A DNA stretch of 60,495 nucleotides from positions 1 through 60,495 of the forward strand of contig JAPPNE010000033.1 of the NCBI GenBank assembly GCA_028818775.1, written 5' to 3'. Position 1 is the first letter of the stretch, and each line of letters begins with the position of its first letter. The translations under genes and the position numbers were made by a program. Below are positions 26,084-35,960 of this stretch, piece after piece. The DNA is from Deltaproteobacteria bacterium. GTDB lineage: Bacteria > Desulfobacterota > Binatia > UBA9968 > JAJDTQ01. Under the pieces are notes generated by a model. That model saw only the letters and a program-made list of their open reading frames with translations. It was not told the DNA's origin and did no database searches.

Positions 26084-26866
26084 ATGGAATCCGGATACCC
26101 TGCCGGTACGGACCCTTCCATCTTAGACGACACGCACCCATCCGCCAAACTCGAAACCGTCGACCGGGTGTTCGACGGCCGCGTTGCGGTGGTGCAGCGG
26201 CGGGACGGCTACCGCTTCTCGCTGGACTCGCTGTTGCTGGCGCGTTTCGTCGAAGCGCGGGGGAGGGCGCACATCGTTGACTTGGGGGCGGGAAACGGCG
26301 TCGTGGCGCTGTCCCTGGCCGTTCTGCACCATGGCGTGGAAGTGGTCGGGGTGGAGCTGCAGGAGGCCATGGTGGATCGAGCCCGGCGCGGCGTGGATTT
26401 GAACGGGGTCGGCGAACGGGTGCGCATGGTGATGGCGGACGTGCGTGGGCTGGACAAGGAGTTGGCGTCCGGGAGCTTCGACGTCGCGGTGTGCAATCCG
26501 CCTTACCGGCCGCGCCGGAGCGGCCGCGTCAATCCTGATGCCGAGCGTTTGCTGGCGCGGCACGAAGTGGAGGGCGGACTCGCGGACTTCGTCCGGGCCG
26601 GAGCCTCCTTGCTGCGGCACCGGGGCCGGATGTGCCTGGTGTACCCGGCGGAGAGGGCGGTGGAACTGTTCTCGATGATGCGCCGGCACCGCCTCGAACC
26701 CCGGCGCGTCCGTTTCGTCCATTCGTTCGCGGACGCTCCCGCGACGCTGGTGCTGGCGGAGGGCGTCAAGGGAGCGCGGACGGGCCTCACGGTGGTGCCG
26801 CCGCTGGTCATCTACCGCGGCGAGGACGCGTACACGGACGAGACGGCGGGTTTGCTGAAGCCGTGA
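26084..26866 (+). CDS. TrmN6-like SAM-dependent methyltransferase
   Basis: About 260 residues of a class I methyltransferase with the DPPY-type catalytic motif NPPY (VAVCNPPYRPRRSG). The SAM loop is IVDLGAGNGVVALSLAVL, and the N-terminal RDGYRFSLDSLLLARF segment is the hallmark of the tRNA1(Val) A37 N6-methyltransferase (YfiC/TrmN6) group, so it probably methylates a tRNA adenine. The target is inferred. The ATG at 26084 is preferred because GGAG is 8 bases upstream; ATG 26066 is an alternative. Divergent from mlaE. Confidence 0.84.
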   Translation: MESGYPAGTDPSILDDTHPSAKLETVDRVFDGRVAVVQRRDGYRFSLDSLLLARFVEARGRAHIVDLGAGNGVVALSLAVLHHGVEVVGVELQEAMVDRARRGVDLNGVGERVRMVMADVRGLDKELASGSFDVAVCNPPYRPRRSGRVNPDAERLLARHEVEGGLADFVRAGASLLRHRGRMCLVYPAERAVELFSMMRRHRLEPRRVRFVHSFADAPATLVLAEGVKGARTGLTVVPPLVIYRGEDAYTDETAGLLKP

Positions 26867-26893
26867 GCGTGCCGGACTTGAAGCGGGAAGGGG

Positions 26894-27391
26894 TCAGCCC
26901 CGTCTCCTGAGATGGTTCAGCAGCAGGCGTCGCAGGGAGTCCCGAAGGTCCGGGTCGTCGATGTCGTCCAGCGCCTGCTCCGGGAGGCGCGTCGCATCCA
27001 CGGCCGGAAGCTCGACCGGATCGGCGGGATCTTCCCGAGGCGGATCGGCGGACACTTCGCCCACCACGAAGAAGATGTTGGTGATCACCTCGCGGCCGAG
27101 TTCCCGGTTGAGCTTCTCCAGCATGATGTCCCTCATGTAGTGGAGCTGCTGCATCCAGGCCGCCGCCCGCACGCGCACGAAGAGGGTGCCGTTGCGGAGC
27201 TTCTCGGGGCGCGCGTTGCGCGCGATGGCCGGACCCACGGTCTCGTCCCAGACCGTCCACACCGCGTAGTCCTCCAGGCGGCGGCTCAAGGGCAGCCGCT
27301 TCACCGTGCGGTCGACAATGTCGCCAAGCCGTTCCATGGTCCCCGGATCGTTCACTCTCGCGGGCGGCAACCCGTCGCCCGCTGCCGCCAT
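26894..27391 (-). CDS. DUF721 (DciA-like) domain protein
   Basis: About 165 residues with the DUF721 core: VWDETVGPAIARNARPEKLRNGTLFVRVRAAAWMQQLHYMRDIMLEKLN, a KH-like fold typical of the family. DUF721 proteins include DciA, the replicative-helicase loader of bacteria lacking DnaC/DnaI. The C-terminal third is acidic and rich in D, E and P and is probably disordered, which fits DciA-like variants. The start is at 27391 (ATG); 27337 is an alternative directly at the conserved region. It lies divergent from nrdJ and could be coregulated with DNA-precursor synthesis, which is inference. Confidence 0.82.
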   Translation of the reverse strand: MAAAGDGLPPARVNDPGTMERLGDIVDRTVKRLPLSRRLEDYAVWTVWDETVGPAIARNARPEKLRNGTLFVRVRAAAWMQQLHYMRDIMLEKLNRELGREVITNIFFVVGEVSADPPREDPADPVELPAVDATRLPEQALDDIDDPDLRDSLRRLLLNHLRRRG

Positions 27392-27441
27392 GATACCCGC
27401 CGGCGCCGCCCGGCGGCAAGCGAGGGGAGTAAACTTTTTGC

Positions 27442-27470
27442 TTGACAGCACAACATGTGGTGGGTAAATT
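27442..27470 (+). promoter_or_regulatory. Predicted sigma-70 promoter for nrdJ
   Basis: TTGACA at 27442-27447, a 17-bp spacer, and TAAATT at 27465-27470 form a near-consensus promoter about 100 bases upstream of the nrdJ ATG. It is the best match to the sigma-70 consensus that I found in the window. Confidence 0.72.
27448..27463 (+). promoter_or_regulatory. Weak NrdR-box-like sequence inside the nrdJ promoter
   Basis: The spacer between -35 and -10 holds GCACAACATGTGGTGG, an imperfect palindrome centred on ACATGT that matches about 11 of 16 positions of the published NrdR-box consensus (acaCwAtATaTwGtgt). NrdR represses ribonucleotide reductase genes and usually needs two spaced boxes; I see only one. 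Treat as a candidate. Confidence 0.3.
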
Positions 27471-27500
27471 GGGGATTCGGCACTACATCCGGAACAAATC

Positions 27501-27544
27501 AACAGGAATTCAACAGGACATCAACAGGAATTTAACAGGACGTT
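27501..27544 (+). repeat. Four tandem 11-bp repeats in the nrdJ leader
   Basis: Units start at 27501, 27512, 27523 and 27534, all beginning AACAGGA. The variable last four bases read ATTC, CATC, ATTT and CGTT. The 11-bp period is exact and close to one helical turn. They lie in the untranslated leader downstream of the predicted start of transcription and upstream of the nrdJ ribosome site, in unusually A-rich sequence for this genome. Confidence 0.85.
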
Positions 27545-27567
27545 TCCAGCGCAGAAGGGGAGTATCC

Positions 27568-30315
<2,748 letters not shown>

Positions 30316-30327
30316 GGCTATCGTGGC

Positions 30328-30402
30328 TTATGTAGTGGACTCGATCTTGCGTTCTTCCGCCAGATTATAAGCGACCTGCATCCGGTGGCCGGCGTCGCTC
30401 CA
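30328..30402 (-). pseudogene. Possible remnant of a HigA-like antitoxin C-terminus
   Basis: A 24-codon open stretch after an in-frame TAG reads PWSDAGHRMQVAYNLAEERK before its stop. The MQVAYNLAEERK part resembles the C-terminal helix of HigA antitoxins (RMQxAYDLxxAR). It has no start codon of its own. The similarity is short, so this may be chance. Confidence 0.25.
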
Positions 30403-30410
30403 GGGCTAAC

Positions 30411-30746
30411 TCAGGTCAGAACGCGGAGCGCGGTTTCGGGGGCCTTGTCGAGAACCCGCAACAGGGCGCGCGCGGCACCGGTCGGGCTGCGCTTCCCCTG
30501 TTCCCAATTGCGGATCGTTTCATGCGGCACGTCGATTCGCCGCGCCAACTCTACTTGGCTGAGCCCCAGCCGCCGCCGGATCCGACGAGCATAGCGTGCC
30601 ATGTCCTGCATGGCCTCGGCGTCGTCCTCCTGCTGCTGCAAGGCGATTTCCGTCTCGGTGGTGCCATCTACCACAGCGAAGTCGATTCGCCCCTTTGGGA
30701 GTGTCGCGGAATCCTCTGGATCAATCCTGACGCGCGTAGTGCTCAT
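30411..30746 (-). CDS. XRE-family helix-turn-helix antitoxin, partner of a BrnT-like toxin
   Basis: A 111-residue DNA-binding protein. The C-terminal half is a Cro/C1-type helix-turn-helix (RRRLGLSQVELARRIDVPHETIRNWEQGKRSPTG, about residues 58-91). The N-terminal half (RIDPEDSATLPKGRIDFAVVDGTTETEIALQQQEDDAEA) is typical of antitoxins encoded next to BrnT RNase toxins and would wrap the toxin and autoregulate the operon. Its start overlaps the 3' end of a decayed brnT frame at 30721, so the toxin came first in the operon. The antitoxin looks intact while the toxin does not. Confidence 0.75.
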   Translation of the reverse strand: MSTTRVRIDPEDSATLPKGRIDFAVVDGTTETEIALQQQEDDAEAMQDMARYARRIRRRLGLSQVELARRIDVPHETIRNWEQGKRSPTGAARALLRVLDKAPETALRVLT

Positions 30747-30892
30747 AATCCCCGACCTCCTTCTCGCTGGCCTTGCGGGCTGAAATGATGCGGATGGCAG
30801 AGCCCCGCACGGTGTAGACGACGACGTAAACCCGTCCGTCGATCATGCCGAGCATCTGGTAGCGCTCTTCGCCATAATCTCGCCGACGATCC
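30721..30892 (-). pseudogene. Remnant of a BrnT-family toxin gene
   Basis: The last 50 or so codons read as a BrnT C-terminus: DYGEERYQMLGMIDGRVYVVVY, then TVRGSAIRIISARKASEKE, ending YEHYARQD. In-frame, a TAG lies only three to four codons before DYGEER and there is no plausible start codon, so the N-terminal half has been lost. The stop overlaps the start of the downstream XRE antitoxin. This would encode an RNase in its intact form. Further upstream (30893-30970) I see no frame that restores it. Confidence 0.6.
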
Positions 30893-30973
30893 TACCTGCG
30901 TCAAGCACGTCCTCGATACCCTACGTCGGACTGGAAGGTACCCTGCGACCGGACTTCAGTTTCTCACGCATAG

Positions 30974-31219
30974 CGACTGGGCAAGACACAGCAAACTCCT
31001 GTCACGGAAGCGGCCAAGCGCTTGGGCGTTAGCCGCAAGCAGCTTTCCGATATTGTGAACTGTCACGCGGGCATCTCGCCTGAAATGGCAGTCCGTCTCC
31101 ACAAGGCATTCGGGGGCGGTGCCGACACGCGGCTACGGCTCCAAGCTGCCTACGACTTGGCGCAAGCGATGAAGCATGCGGATGAAATCAAGGTCGAACG
31201 GCTGTCACCCGCAGCCTGA
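30974..31219 (+). pseudogene. N-terminally truncated HigA-like antitoxin
   Basis: The frame from 30989 reads [20 protein letters not shown] and continues [23 protein letters not shown], an exact match to the helix-turn-helix of HigA antitoxins, and ends [24 protein letters not shown], the family C-terminus. The N-terminal PPHPGEVLRE segment is missing, and an in-frame TAG sits at 30971-30973. Translation could only start at TTG 31022 (65 residues), inside the helix-turn-helix. No higB toxin is visible upstream. A relic of a second toxin-antitoxin module. Confidence 0.65.
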
Positions 31220-31237
31220 TGCGGTGAAGCTCCGTCC

Positions 31238-32875
31238 TCAGCGCTGACCGCCGAAACCCGCGATCAGGTTGACGGTGGCCGTACGGTCATCCAGCACCCC
31301 GGCCATCTCCTCGTGCGCTGGTCCGAAGAACCCGCCGCTGACGTGGCCGTCGGCGTCCGAGAAGGAGTTGCCGGTGACGGCGATGGCGTAGTCCAGGCTC
31401 GGAGTTCGGAACGCGCTGGGCACTCCGTCAACGTGGACCGTGAGGTCGTCGAACGAGGCGGTGCCCCGCAGGCTCGACAGTTCCACCTGGAGCTCTGCAT
31501 CGCCGAAGACCGGCGGCAACATCGCCCGCCCCAGGTCCACGCCGATGAGGGAGCCCGACCAGGTCGCGTTCCCTTGCAAAGTCGCGTGTGCGTCGGCGAA
31601 GGCCGCCCCCGGGGCCATGCCGAACGCATCGGCGCCGGCCCGCAGTCTATCGGTCGCCTCGACGCCTTGCCCACCCCGGTAGCGGATGGTGCGTTCCACG
31701 CCCGCGCCCCAGGTGCTGTAGCGGCCCCAGGCCCCGTAGCCGTATAGCTCCGGCTCGGAGGCCGTCGCGGCGTCGAGAGTCTCATAGCCGATGTCTCGGA
31801 GGAACGCGAAGTCGAGCTCCGACGGCCCATAAACTCGCCTATGGTCACGGCAGTACGCCATCAAGGACGAGCACACCCCGAGGTGATGGTAATCCACTTC
31901 AGCACCGGGAGTGCCGGGGGCCACAACTTCCCCTTCCTCGTTCACCCACTGGAACGGCAGCGGTTCTCCACCGTTGGCCCTCACGGATTCCGGCCCTTCG
32001 AAGGTGTGGTCCACCCTGTTGATGTGGCGGCTCACCGGCGGGACGGAGTCGATACTGATGCCCAGCACGTGCCCGATCTCGTGCGCCATCACATCGGTGC
32101 TGTCGACAGCCCCGCGTGCCAGCAGGATGGATCCCAACCACGCCTCGTAGTCATCCCAGTTGTCGTATTCGTGCGAAGGGACCGGCCCTTCGTAGAAGAG
32201 ACTGAATTCCTGAGGGCCCCCGGTGGAAAAACGGCCGTCGTCGGTCCTGACACCCACAACGATGAGAACCCCGTTGGTCGACACGTCCTCGTCGAATACC
32301 ACTGAAAAAGAGCCGTATTCACTATTGGCGCCGTGCACCACCTCCGTTCCCTGTCGGGCCACGTGTGTGACGAAGTCGTCCAGGATTCGCCAGGACCAGG
32401 ACTTGCCGGCGCGCTCCATCCGCGCGCGTTGCTCCGGCGTGGTTTCCGGTGCGGCGCGCCAGTCGAACTCGATGTTGAGCGTCCCGGCCGGGCCGCCGGT
32501 CCAGCGCCCGTAGGTAATCCCGTCCCGCTCCCCGATGATCTCGATGTCCTCGGGACGGACGTTGCGGAGCTTGGTGCCGGTCTGGGCCGGATCGCCACCG
32601 GCCGCGTTGATCAGATCCGTGAGGACTCGGGTTCGGCTTGCCACTTGCGCGGCATCGACCGGTGACAGCCCGAATGCCGCCCGCATCTGCTCCGGTTCGT
32701 TCCAGTGATCCAACAGGTCTTCGGCCAAGGGATTGCTGCGCGAGTAGCTGCCATGAGCCGGACTCGCACCGCCAACGCCGGCATCACCGCCCCCGCCGCC
32801 ACAGCCTGACAGTGCCATGGCGAGAAGTATCGCTAACGTCAAGGTTCCAAGTGCTTCACATTTCGCCCTGGTCAT
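31238..32875 (-). CDS. Lipoprotein with metzincin-like protease domain and TbpB-like C-terminal barrel
   Basis: About 545 residues. A lipoprotein signal (TLTLAILLAMALSGCGGGG, lipobox cysteine C25) is followed by a Gly-rich linker. The middle has a zinc-protease motif AHEIGHVLGIS (H265, E266, H269) and a Met-turn-like CSSLMAYC followed by PSELDFAFLRDIGYET, as in matrixin-like metzincins; the third zinc ligand is unclear, I275/D276 being at the expected spot. From about residue 373 (LYGYGAWGRYSTWGAGVERT) to the end it matches TbpB-like surface-lipoprotein barrels, ending GGFFGPAHEEMAGVLDD and then AGFGGQR. The ATG at 32875 has GGAGG 8 bases upstream and is better than 32884. Probably a surface-exposed protease; its target is unknown. 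Confidence 0.78.
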   Translation of the reverse strand: MTRAKCEALGTLTLAILLAMALSGCGGGGGDAGVGGASPAHGSYSRSNPLAEDLLDHWNEPEQMRAAFGLSPVDAAQVASRTRVLTDLINAAGGDPAQTGTKLRNVRPEDIEIIGERDGITYGRWTGGPAGTLNIEFDWRAAPETTPEQRARMERAGKSWSWRILDDFVTHVARQGTEVVHGANSEYGSFSVVFDEDVSTNGVLIVVGVRTDDGRFSTGGPQEFSLFYEGPVPSHEYDNWDDYEAWLGSILLARGAVDSTDVMAHEIGHVLGISIDSVPPVSRHINRVDHTFEGPESVRANGGEPLPFQWVNEEGEVVAPGTPGAEVDYHHLGVCSSLMAYCRDHRRVYGPSELDFAFLRDIGYETLDAATASEPELYGYGAWGRYSTWGAGVERTIRYRGGQGVEATDRLRAGADAFGMAPGAAFADAHATLQGNATWSGSLIGVDLGRAMLPPVFGDAELQVELSSLRGTASFDDLTVHVDGVPSAFRTPSLDYAIAVTGNSFSDADGHVSGGFFGPAHEEMAGVLDDRTATVNLIAGFGGQR

Positions 32876-32940
32876 AGGTCTCATCCTCCACGATTCGCCT
32901 GCCCTCGCAGACTATGTACGCACTTTCCGCGACCGCGTTC

Positions 32941-32969
32941 CATATAAGGCAACGGGCACATCCCCGCAA
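32941..32969 (-). promoter_or_regulatory. Weak candidate promoter for the metalloprotease lipoprotein
   Basis: On the minus strand, TTGCGG (32969-32964), a 17-bp spacer, and TATATG (32946-32941) lie about 65 bases upstream of the lipoprotein start. The match is partial (3 of 6 and 4 of 6). Confidence 0.33.
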
Positions 32970-33042
32970 CCACTTCGCTTGTCCCGTGAGCGGCGTACGA
33001 GGCTCTTCGGGCCACCGCCTCAGTGTTGCCGGGTGCCCTGAC

Positions 33043-35469
33043 CTACCCCTGACCGTTTGCCCGTAGCACCAGCAGGGGCCAATCCTTCATCTCCGTCTCG
33101 GATTCGCTGAAAGGGATCGTACCGCCGCTCCGCCACGGCTCGACCTGATCGCGGTAGTGCGGCGACGCCGGATTGCCCGCCTGTCCTGGGACGATGACGA
33201 AGCGGGAGCGGATGGGGTCGCTCAGGGTCACCAGCATACGCATGGATACGCCGACCACCTGGTCGTAAGGGCGGGAGTGGCGGTAGTAGGAGTTGCGGAC
33301 GGTGACGCCGTCGCCGTCGGCGGGGAAGGGGGCCAGCGAGAAGAACGGTGCCAGCGGTTTCCTGTTTCCGAGGCCGTGGGCGAGGGTGAGGGTGTGGAGG
33401 CGGCCCCAGGACCAGTTGCGGGGGTCGGGGCCCTGTCGTTCCGTCAACTCGGCTTGGGCTTCACGGAGGCTTGCAGCCAATACCGCCTTGCGGGGGGTGT
33501 CCCGGAACCACACGGATCCGGGGTCCGTGAGGATGTCGTCCAGGGGCGCCACGGCCTGGTTCAGGATCTCCGTGTAGCTCAGGTACAACTCCTCGCCGAG
33601 GTCTCTTTCCCAGAGGTTGCGCATGAGCCGGTGGTAGAGGACGTGGAAGAGGGCGGCGCCGGCGGATGTGGCGTGGCAGTCGTAGTCCCATTCCTCCAGC
33701 AGTTCCACACATGCGCGTAAGGATGGTTCTTCGCGGGCGATCTCCAGAAGCTCTGGGCGCAGGGCGTCCAACAGCCGCTCGGCCTGCACCGATCGGGTGT
33801 CGAGCTGTATCCGGGCCATGTCTTCCATGTTCATGCGCGTCTCGCGCGTGAGCAGGTGCCGGATGCGCTCGATGCGGTACGGGGGCTCCAGCAGGTCGGA
33901 CAGGTAGTAGGGGTAGCCCGGGTCCGCCATGCGGTTGTTGGCGCTGGCCACGATGCCCTCGGGAGGGTTGTAGAGGCGCGGCATCTCGTCGAACGGGATG
34001 GTGCCGGTCCAGTCATGATCGGCGTTCCAGCCCTCCAGGGGCAGCCACGAGGGTTCCTGGCGCGGACGCAGAGGCACTCTTCCCGCCAGGGCGTAGCCGA
34101 TGTTGCCCCGGGTGTCGGCGTAGATGCAGTTGAGCGAGGGTGTGACGTGATGTGCCATTCCGGACAGGAACTCGCTCCAGTCCCGCGCCCGGTTGACGCC
34201 GTCCAGCAGTCCCAGCTCGTTGCCCGGCGTATGCGCGATCCATTGGAAGGACAGCACCTCCCGGTTTGGAACATCGGGATCGTGGGGCCGCGGCGGAAGG
34301 ATATCCGACAGCACCGGTCCGTGCCGGGTGTGCCGGATTTCGGTTTCCACCGGGCGGCCGCCTCGAACCGCGATGGTCTCGGGCCGGCGCTCGAACCCGG
34401 CCCAGCCGCCGGGGGTGCGGTACAGCTCCGGCTGTTCGGGATGGACCTGTTCCCGGTAGAGGTCACCGTCATCGCACAGGGCGGCGACGAAACCCCAGGC
34501 CATGTCCCGGTTGTGTCCGACGTAGACGAAGGGGGAGCCCGGCAGCGACAGGCCTGACGCTTCGAAGGGTTGAGTTCCTCCTGCGTCGGTCACGGTGCGG
34601 AGATGATTGACGTACCAGATGCCGGGCACTGTCATTCGCAGGTGGATGTCGTTGCACAGGAGCGCGTGCCCCTCGTCCGAGTGCCCGGCGTCGACGGCCC
34701 AGCCGTTGCTGCCCTGGCCTCTGGGGGTCAGGGGGTTCTCCGCGAAGCTGCCGTTGACGAAGCGCAGCAGCGCGGCGCCGTGGTCGCTGAGGGCGCGAGT
34801 GGTGGTGGCGCCCCAGGAAGGATAGCGCGGCATCAGCGTCCGCAGTTTGTCGGGGTCGTTCTCCAGGCGGCCGTGGAGTGCTAGAAAGGTGAGCCGCGTG
34901 ACCAGGGCGGACGACAGCATCAGCGCGAAGCCCTTGGCGAGGACGAGGCAGTCCGCCGGCTCCCACGGGGCGGGCCGGTGGCGCAGCAGCCGGAACTCCA
35001 CCGGCAGGCGGCACCGGTGCCGGTCCATGTAGGCGTTGACGCCGGCGCAGTAGGCCTCGACCGCGCGGGCGGACCGCTCCGACAGCAAGGGCAGGGAGAG
35101 CGTTGCCGTGTGCCGGATCCCCAGCAGCCGGATGAAGTGGTCGACGCTCGCCATGCTGCCGGACCGCAAGTGCCGGGTGAAGTCGCCGCGCGGCAGCGGC
35201 CGGTCTCCGAACAGTTCGGCCAGCCGTCCGCTGAAGAAGCGCCGGTTGAGGTCCATCTGCCACAGGCGGTCCTGGGCGTGGAGGTAACCCTGGGCGAAGA
35301 ACAGGTCGCGTTCGGTGCGGGCGGTGATGTAGGGGATGGCGAAGGGGTCCCAGCGGACCCGGACGTCGTCACCGAGCCCCGGCAGGTGAACGGTGCCCCG
35401 GCGTTGCGCGCGAGACCGGCGTGCCCAATGGCGGAGCAGCGGCGAGAGCAGGGATGACAGGAGGTTCAT
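33043..35469 (-). CDS. Penicillin acylase family (Ntn) amidohydrolase
   Basis: An 808-residue Ntn-hydrolase precursor. GYLHAQDRLWQMDLNRRFFSGRLAELFG near the N-terminus is the alpha-chain signature. The self-cleavage site and nucleophile is Ser254 in RGQGSNGWAVDAGHSDEG; cleavage would free that serine as the N-terminus of the beta chain. The NDIHLRMTVPGIWYV segment follows as expected. Family members hydrolyse penicillins, cephalosporins or N-acyl-homoserine lactones and other acylated amines, so quorum-sensing signal degradation is possible. I see no clear signal peptide from ATG 35469, which is unusual for the family; the open frame continues to 35499. Its start shares a CATG with pgpA. Confidence 0.86.
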   Translation of the reverse strand: MNLLSSLLSPLLRHWARRSRAQRRGTVHLPGLGDDVRVRWDPFAIPYITARTERDLFFAQGYLHAQDRLWQMDLNRRFFSGRLAELFGDRPLPRGDFTRHLRSGSMASVDHFIRLLGIRHTATLSLPLLSERSARAVEAYCAGVNAYMDRHRCRLPVEFRLLRHRPAPWEPADCLVLAKGFALMLSSALVTRLTFLALHGRLENDPDKLRTLMPRYPSWGATTTRALSDHGAALLRFVNGSFAENPLTPRGQGSNGWAVDAGHSDEGHALLCNDIHLRMTVPGIWYVNHLRTVTDAGGTQPFEASGLSLPGSPFVYVGHNRDMAWGFVAALCDDGDLYREQVHPEQPELYRTPGGWAGFERRPETIAVRGGRPVETEIRHTRHGPVLSDILPPRPHDPDVPNREVLSFQWIAHTPGNELGLLDGVNRARDWSEFLSGMAHHVTPSLNCIYADTRGNIGYALAGRVPLRPRQEPSWLPLEGWNADHDWTGTIPFDEMPRLYNPPEGIVASANNRMADPGYPYYLSDLLEPPYRIERIRHLLTRETRMNMEDMARIQLDTRSVQAERLLDALRPELLEIAREEPSLRACVELLEEWDYDCHATSAGAALFHVLYHRLMRNLWERDLGEELYLSYTEILNQAVAPLDDILTDPGSVWFRDTPRKAVLAASLREAQAELTERQGPDPRNWSWGRLHTLTLAHGLGNRKPLAPFFSLAPFPADGDGVTVRNSYYRHSRPYDQVVGVSMRMLVTLSDPIRSRFVIVPGQAGNPASPHYRDQVEPWRSGGTIPFSESETEMKDWPLLVLRANGQG

Positions 35470-35944
35470 GAGATCACGCCCCACGAGCGGCTGGGCCACG
35501 GCCGTTGCCAGCGTCGGCTATATCGGGTTCTTTCCGGTGGCTCCGGGCACGGTTGCCAGCGCCGTGGCGGCGCTGGCGTACGGGCTTTTCGGCCCGCTCC
35601 GGCACGTTGCCGTGCTTGCGCCGGTGGCCCTTGCTACGTTTGTTGTGGGCGGCGTGGCCGTGGGCGCGGTCGTGCGCGGCGGTGGGCCGAAGGACCCGTC
35701 GCACGTTGTGTGCGACGAGGTGGCGGGGCAGTGGATCGCGCTCCTGACCTTCGCCCATGCGGGCCGCTGGGAGTTCATTGTGCTTGCGTTCCTGCTGTTC
35801 CGTTTGTTCGACGTCTGGAAACCGCAGCCGGTGGCGTTTTTCGACCGCCGCCCGGGCGCCTGGAACGTCATGATGGACGACATCGTGGCGGCGGTCTACG
35901 CCAACGCGGCGACCCACCTGTGCCTGCTTCTCGCGTGGGGCTGA
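35468..35944 (+). CDS. pgpA: Phosphatidylglycerophosphatase A
   Basis: A 158-residue membrane enzyme that dephosphorylates phosphatidylglycerol phosphate in phospholipid synthesis. Motifs are VGYIGFFPVAPGTVAS near the N-terminus, SHVVCDEVAGQWIALLTF, FRLFDVWKPQPV, and MMDDIVAAVYANA, where the aspartates bind the metal. The ATG at 35468 gives the family's usual N-terminus; the open frame upstream to 35393 is antisense to the acylase. It is divergent from and overlaps the acylase start. Confidence 0.9.
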   Translation: MRSRPTSGWATAVASVGYIGFFPVAPGTVASAVAALAYGLFGPLRHVAVLAPVALATFVVGGVAVGAVVRGGGPKDPSHVVCDEVAGQWIALLTFAHAGRWEFIVLAFLLFRLFDVWKPQPVAFFDRRPGAWNVMMDDIVAAVYANAATHLCLLLAWG

Positions 35945-35960
35945 GAGGTCCGGCCCGCCG

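Noticed and set aside
27501..27544. CRISPR array
   Set aside because: Units are 11 bp with no spacers, and no cas genes are present; it is a tandem repeat.
27501..27544. CsrA binding sites
   Set aside because: The AACAGGA repeat lacks the A-N-GGA core in the right frame, so the match to the CsrA motif is poor.
27338..27567. Cobalamin riboswitch ahead of nrdJ
   Set aside because: I looked for the B12-box (GCCACTG) and found none.
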